NCBI GenBank assembly: GCA_963811225.1 | Contig: CAWEQO010000007.1 | Location: 327,514 to 391,513, forward strand | DNA from: CAWEQO01 sp963811225 | GTDB lineage: Bacteria > Chloroflexota > Anaerolineae > Anaerolineales > Anaerolineaceae | DNA: 64,000 nucleotides | Reading direction: 5' to 3' | In this document: positions 61,607 through 64,000 of the stretch, piece by piece | Layout of the letters: every line of letters starts with the position of its first letter | How positions within the stretch are numbered: the stretch's first letter is position 1 | Made by a program: the position numbers and the translations under genes | The notes under the pieces: model-generated | What the model saw: only the letters and a program-made list of their open reading frames with translations | The model's database searches: none | Told to the model about the DNA's origin: nothing

Positions 61607-62965
61607 TTAGACGCGAGCGTCCCGGGCCAACGTGTGGAATTTCCCGTTGGCCTTGTTCCACTTGACGACTTCGGACGGGCCGATCTCGCCGTTGCGGTTC
61701 TTGGCGACGTGGAAACGGACCGGGATGGCCTTGGGCCGTTCCAGCACCCTACCCTGCACCACGTTCTCGGGGAAGACACTCAGCTGCTGCTCGGTCGGAT
61801 TGCGCCAGTGGCCGCGGATAAAAGCGACGATGGTGGCATCCTGTTCCAGCGAGCCGCTCTCGCGCAAGTCCGACAGCATTGGGTCGTCGGAACCGTTGTT
61901 GCGGGTCTCGATAGCCCGGTTGAGCTGGCTTGCGGCTAAGACCGGAAACGCCGTTCGCGAGGGCGAAGGCGCGCAGTCCTGCCGTGGTCGTGGCGATGTC
62001 GTCTACCCGCTTCTCAAGGCCGTTGCGAGCGAGCTGGATGTAGTCCACCCCTAAGAGCTTGATGTCCATCTCGTGGATGAGCTTGCGAGCCGTTCGGTTG
62101 ATCTCGGCGACGGTCGGCGCCGCCATGGTGACGATCTTGAGGGGCTTACTGTTGATCTCCCTGGCGGCTTGCTTGACGTTCTCCACATCCTGGCGTGACA
62201 GCTGGCGCGGGTCTTTCAGCCGACGGCTGTCGATGCCGGTGTGGAGCGCAATCATGAACTTGGCGTACTCGATGGGGTCGTTCTCCATGTTGATGATGGC
62301 CGAAGGGATGCCATGGATGACCGACAGATCGTAATGCTCGACCCGCAGGTATGAGGACTTGCCCTCACCTGGGCGGCCGCCGATGACCATGAACTCGGAC
62401 GGCTCGGCAAAGCCGATCACGTCTTTTACGGCAGTTACCGAAGGCGTCCAAGCGGGCCGCACGGTGCCTTCAATCATTCCATCCAGGCGAGTTATAAAAA
62501 GTGAAAGGATGTCTCCGATCATCACGCCTTCGTTCATGCGTGTGCGCCGGAGCTGCATGATCTGCTGCTCGGCGTAATCCAGGACATCATTGGCGGATGC
62601 GCCCTCTTCCTCGGCGGTGATAGCGATCAGGGCTGCGGAGCGGCGGACAGCTCGCTTGACCGAGGCTTCGAGGACTTTGTCGGCGTAGACTTGCATGGTC
62701 AGGCCGCGATAGGTTAGGACCTCACGCAGGTAATCGTTGGTGTTTCCGTCGCCGGAAAGTTGGCGTCTCCATTCGGGATCGTTCTCCAAGGCAAGGCGCA
62801 CCGCGTTGGCGTCGAACCCGCCGCTGTTGTGCAAGCCCAGAATATTCGACCAGGCAACCTGGTTCTTACCGGAGAAGTCCGTAGGCAAAAGAGCCTCGGC
62901 CTCCCCGACAGCGTGCTCGGATCGGAGATGGCGGTTCCAATGACCGCCAGTTCCCAATTGCTCAT
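61607..62965 (-). CDS. DnaB-like replicative helicase (two frameshifts)
   Basis: About 452 residues. N-terminal DnaB helical domain (LREVLTYRGLTMQVYAD), then RecA-like C-domain with Walker A IGGRPGEGKSSY, Walker B LLGVDYIQLA, and, in the corrected frame, AASQLNRAIETR and LRESGSLEQDATIV (DnaB motif 4). Breaks: one base missing in CCCC at 62903-62906 (plus strand), and one extra in AAA at 61947-61949. Start at 62965 behind AAGGAGAAAGAA. It unwinds DNA at the fork, here probably for the element. Confidence 0.87.
62743..62758. promoter_or_regulatory. TTTCCG-N4-CGGAAA dyad inside the helicase gene
   Basis: Perfect dyad around TCGC, within coding sequence; the third perfect copy in the phage-like region. 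Confidence 0.3.
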
Positions 62966-63282
62966 TTCTTTCTCCTTCCCCGGCTCAAAACTTTCTCCAG
63001 CTTCTCGATCTCAACGGGGTCGGTAATGTTGTGGATCGAGCTCTCCAGGTAGGCCGTGAGGCAATCGCCGTAGGGTTCGACCCAGGCGATCTTGTCCGGG
63101 TTGATCTGGTCCATGTTGTGGTCGCGGATAAAAGTTCGGGCCAGATCGACGGCCTGGCCGGTGTATTCGGTCGAGAATGAGAGGCTGCGCTTGCCAACAT
63201 GCAAGACGAAGCGCTCGTTACGCCACTCGATCCAGTCGACGCCGTCGCGGTTGATTTTTGCGTCGCTGATAGGGAAGAACAT
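62962..63282 (-). CDS. Small hypothetical protein
   Basis: 106 residues, MFFPISDAKINRDGVDWIEW, acidic middle and basic C-terminus (SRGRRKK). Overlaps the helicase start (ATGA). No family recognised. Confidence 0.65.
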   Translation of the reverse strand: MFFPISDAKINRDGVDWIEWRNERFVLHVGKRSLSFSTEYTGQAVDLARTFIRDHNMDQINPDKIAWVEPYGDCLTAYLESSIHNITDPVEIEKLEKVLSRGRRKK

Positions 63283-63614
63283 TATTTCCCCCGCTTTTTG
63301 GGAGACAACAACGAGACCGCTTTTTCGATGGCTTCCTCGCCCATGAAGCGGACTGAGAATTCGCCGCCAAAAACGGTCACGGCGGTATCGGAAACGCGCA
63401 GATATGAGACCCGAGCCGGGTTGATGAGGATGCGCCCGAAGGACACGAAGCCGGATTTCAGCAGAAGGGGCTCGACCTCTTCCTTGAGGGCGCCTTCGAA
63501 GTGCAGGCGCTGCTCGCTGGTGGCGAGCGTCAAGGACGTCTCGGTGTCTTGCACGGTGGCATAAAAGACGTTGTCGACAGGCACGTAGTATCCGTTACTT
63601 TGGATGAAGTTCAT
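63282..63614 (-). CDS. Small hypothetical protein
   Basis: 110 residues from the ATG at 63614 (AAAGGAACGCA upstream). Beta-rich pattern with a GRILINPARVSYLRVSDTAV segment, reminiscent of small DNA-binding beta proteins, but not assigned. Its stop overlaps the next start (TAATG). Confidence 0.6.
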   Translation of the reverse strand: MNFIQSNGYYVPVDNVFYATVQDTETSLTLATSEQRLHFEGALKEEVEPLLLKSGFVSFGRILINPARVSYLRVSDTAVTVFGGEFSVRFMGEEAIEKAVSLLSPKKRGK

Positions 63615-63679
63615 TGCGTTCCTTTCCGTAGGTAAATACAAGTAGGGCGAAACGCCCGGGAGCGCTTCGCCCTACTTGG

Positions 63680-64000
63680 TTATGAGATCAGATCGAAGAT
63701 GCGGCGCACGGCGGGGACGGAACCCACCTCACGGCGGCGCGTATTCGGATCGTTGGGCACATCGAGGACGACTTCGTCCATGAAGTTGTTCAGGCGGCGC
63801 TGGAAAGCGGTCCACTGATCCTCGGTCAGTTCACATAAGAAGATGCGGCCGCCGCCCTGGCGCAGGATGGTGGCCTGCACCGGCTCGGTGCGTTCGGGGC
63901 GAAGTCTCGTGCGCAGCTGGCGGTTGGTCAGCAGCTGGCCATCGGCGATCAGGTTCTCGACCACGTTCCGGCGCAGACCTTCTTCTTCGAACTCCTGGCC
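63680..64000 (-). CDS. Hypothetical protein (5' part outside window)
   Basis: At least 106 residues; the frame is open to the window edge (GQEFEEEGLRRN before the GTG at 63964). It contains RLRPERTEPVQATIL and VRRIFDLIS at the end. Charged, no family recognised. It belongs to the same minus-strand operon. Confidence 0.6.
   Translation of the reverse strand, partial: GQEFEEEGLRRNVVENLIADGQLLTNRQLRTRLRPERTEPVQATILRQGGGRIFLCELTEDQWTAFQRRLNNFMDEVVLDVPNDPNTRRREVGSVPAVRRIFDLIS

Overview
This 64 kb window looks like the genome of a Chloroflexota (Anaerolineae-like) bacterium. That is an inference from gene content: xanthine-dehydrogenase-type molybdoenzymes, BMP lipoprotein transport, a PreP-like M16 peptidase, many PAS/HisKA_3 kinases, lipoprotein NirK, long perfect stem-loop terminators and fairly high GC. 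No rRNA or complete tRNA gene is present.

Left part, 1-13.9 kb, all minus strand: a nucleobase/N-heterocycle uptake and oxidation cluster. In transcription order it holds a UraA-like NCS2 permease, an FAD subunit, a 2Fe-2S subunit and a molybdenum subunit of one xanthine-dehydrogenase-type hydroxylase. A cytosine-deaminase-like amidohydrolase follows (frameshifted), then a fused 2Fe-2S/Mo hydroxylase, a third Mo subunit, a BMP lipoprotein and its ABC ATPase, cut by the window edge. Structured leaders sit before the permease and before the deaminase. 14.7-23.3 kb holds three small membrane proteins, an M16C peptidase, a nucleotidyltransferase-GHMP kinase fusion with a TIM-barrel neighbour, and FtsH.

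23.4-43.3 kb is a signalling region followed by mixed genes: a PAS histidine kinase, CheR-PAS, two CheB proteins, a second multi-PAS kinase with a receiver-only regulator, lipoate ligase, a third (frameshifted) kinase, a GNAT protein, copper nitrite reductase, a DUF1801 protein, a methyltransferase, an intact IS1634-type insertion sequence with a 6-bp target duplication, and a class III cyclase.

43.4-64 kb appears to be a mobile element. It starts at a truncated 3' piece of a tRNA-Met gene (a likely attachment site) next to a tyrosine integrase, and continues past the window end with a minus-strand phage-like replication/recombination module: DnaB-like helicase, a Cas4-like Fe-S nuclease carrying a LAGLIDADG intein, an AAA_24/Sak4-like ATPase and many small overlapping genes. 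Nested in it on the plus strand is a complete type I-E CRISPR-Cas locus: WYL regulator, cas3, cas8e, cse2, cas7e, cas5e, cas6e, cas1, cas2 and 28 repeats. It is bracketed by two paralogous small minus-strand genes. An integrative, phage-like element carrying its own CRISPR-Cas system is the most interesting reading of the window, but the right end of the element is not visible.

At least 15 single-base frameshifts interrupt otherwise well-conserved genes, usually at 2-5 base homopolymers, and mostly right of 34 kb. I treat them as probable sequence errors, but real decay cannot be excluded. Affected genes are given as one interval, and the break points are stated.
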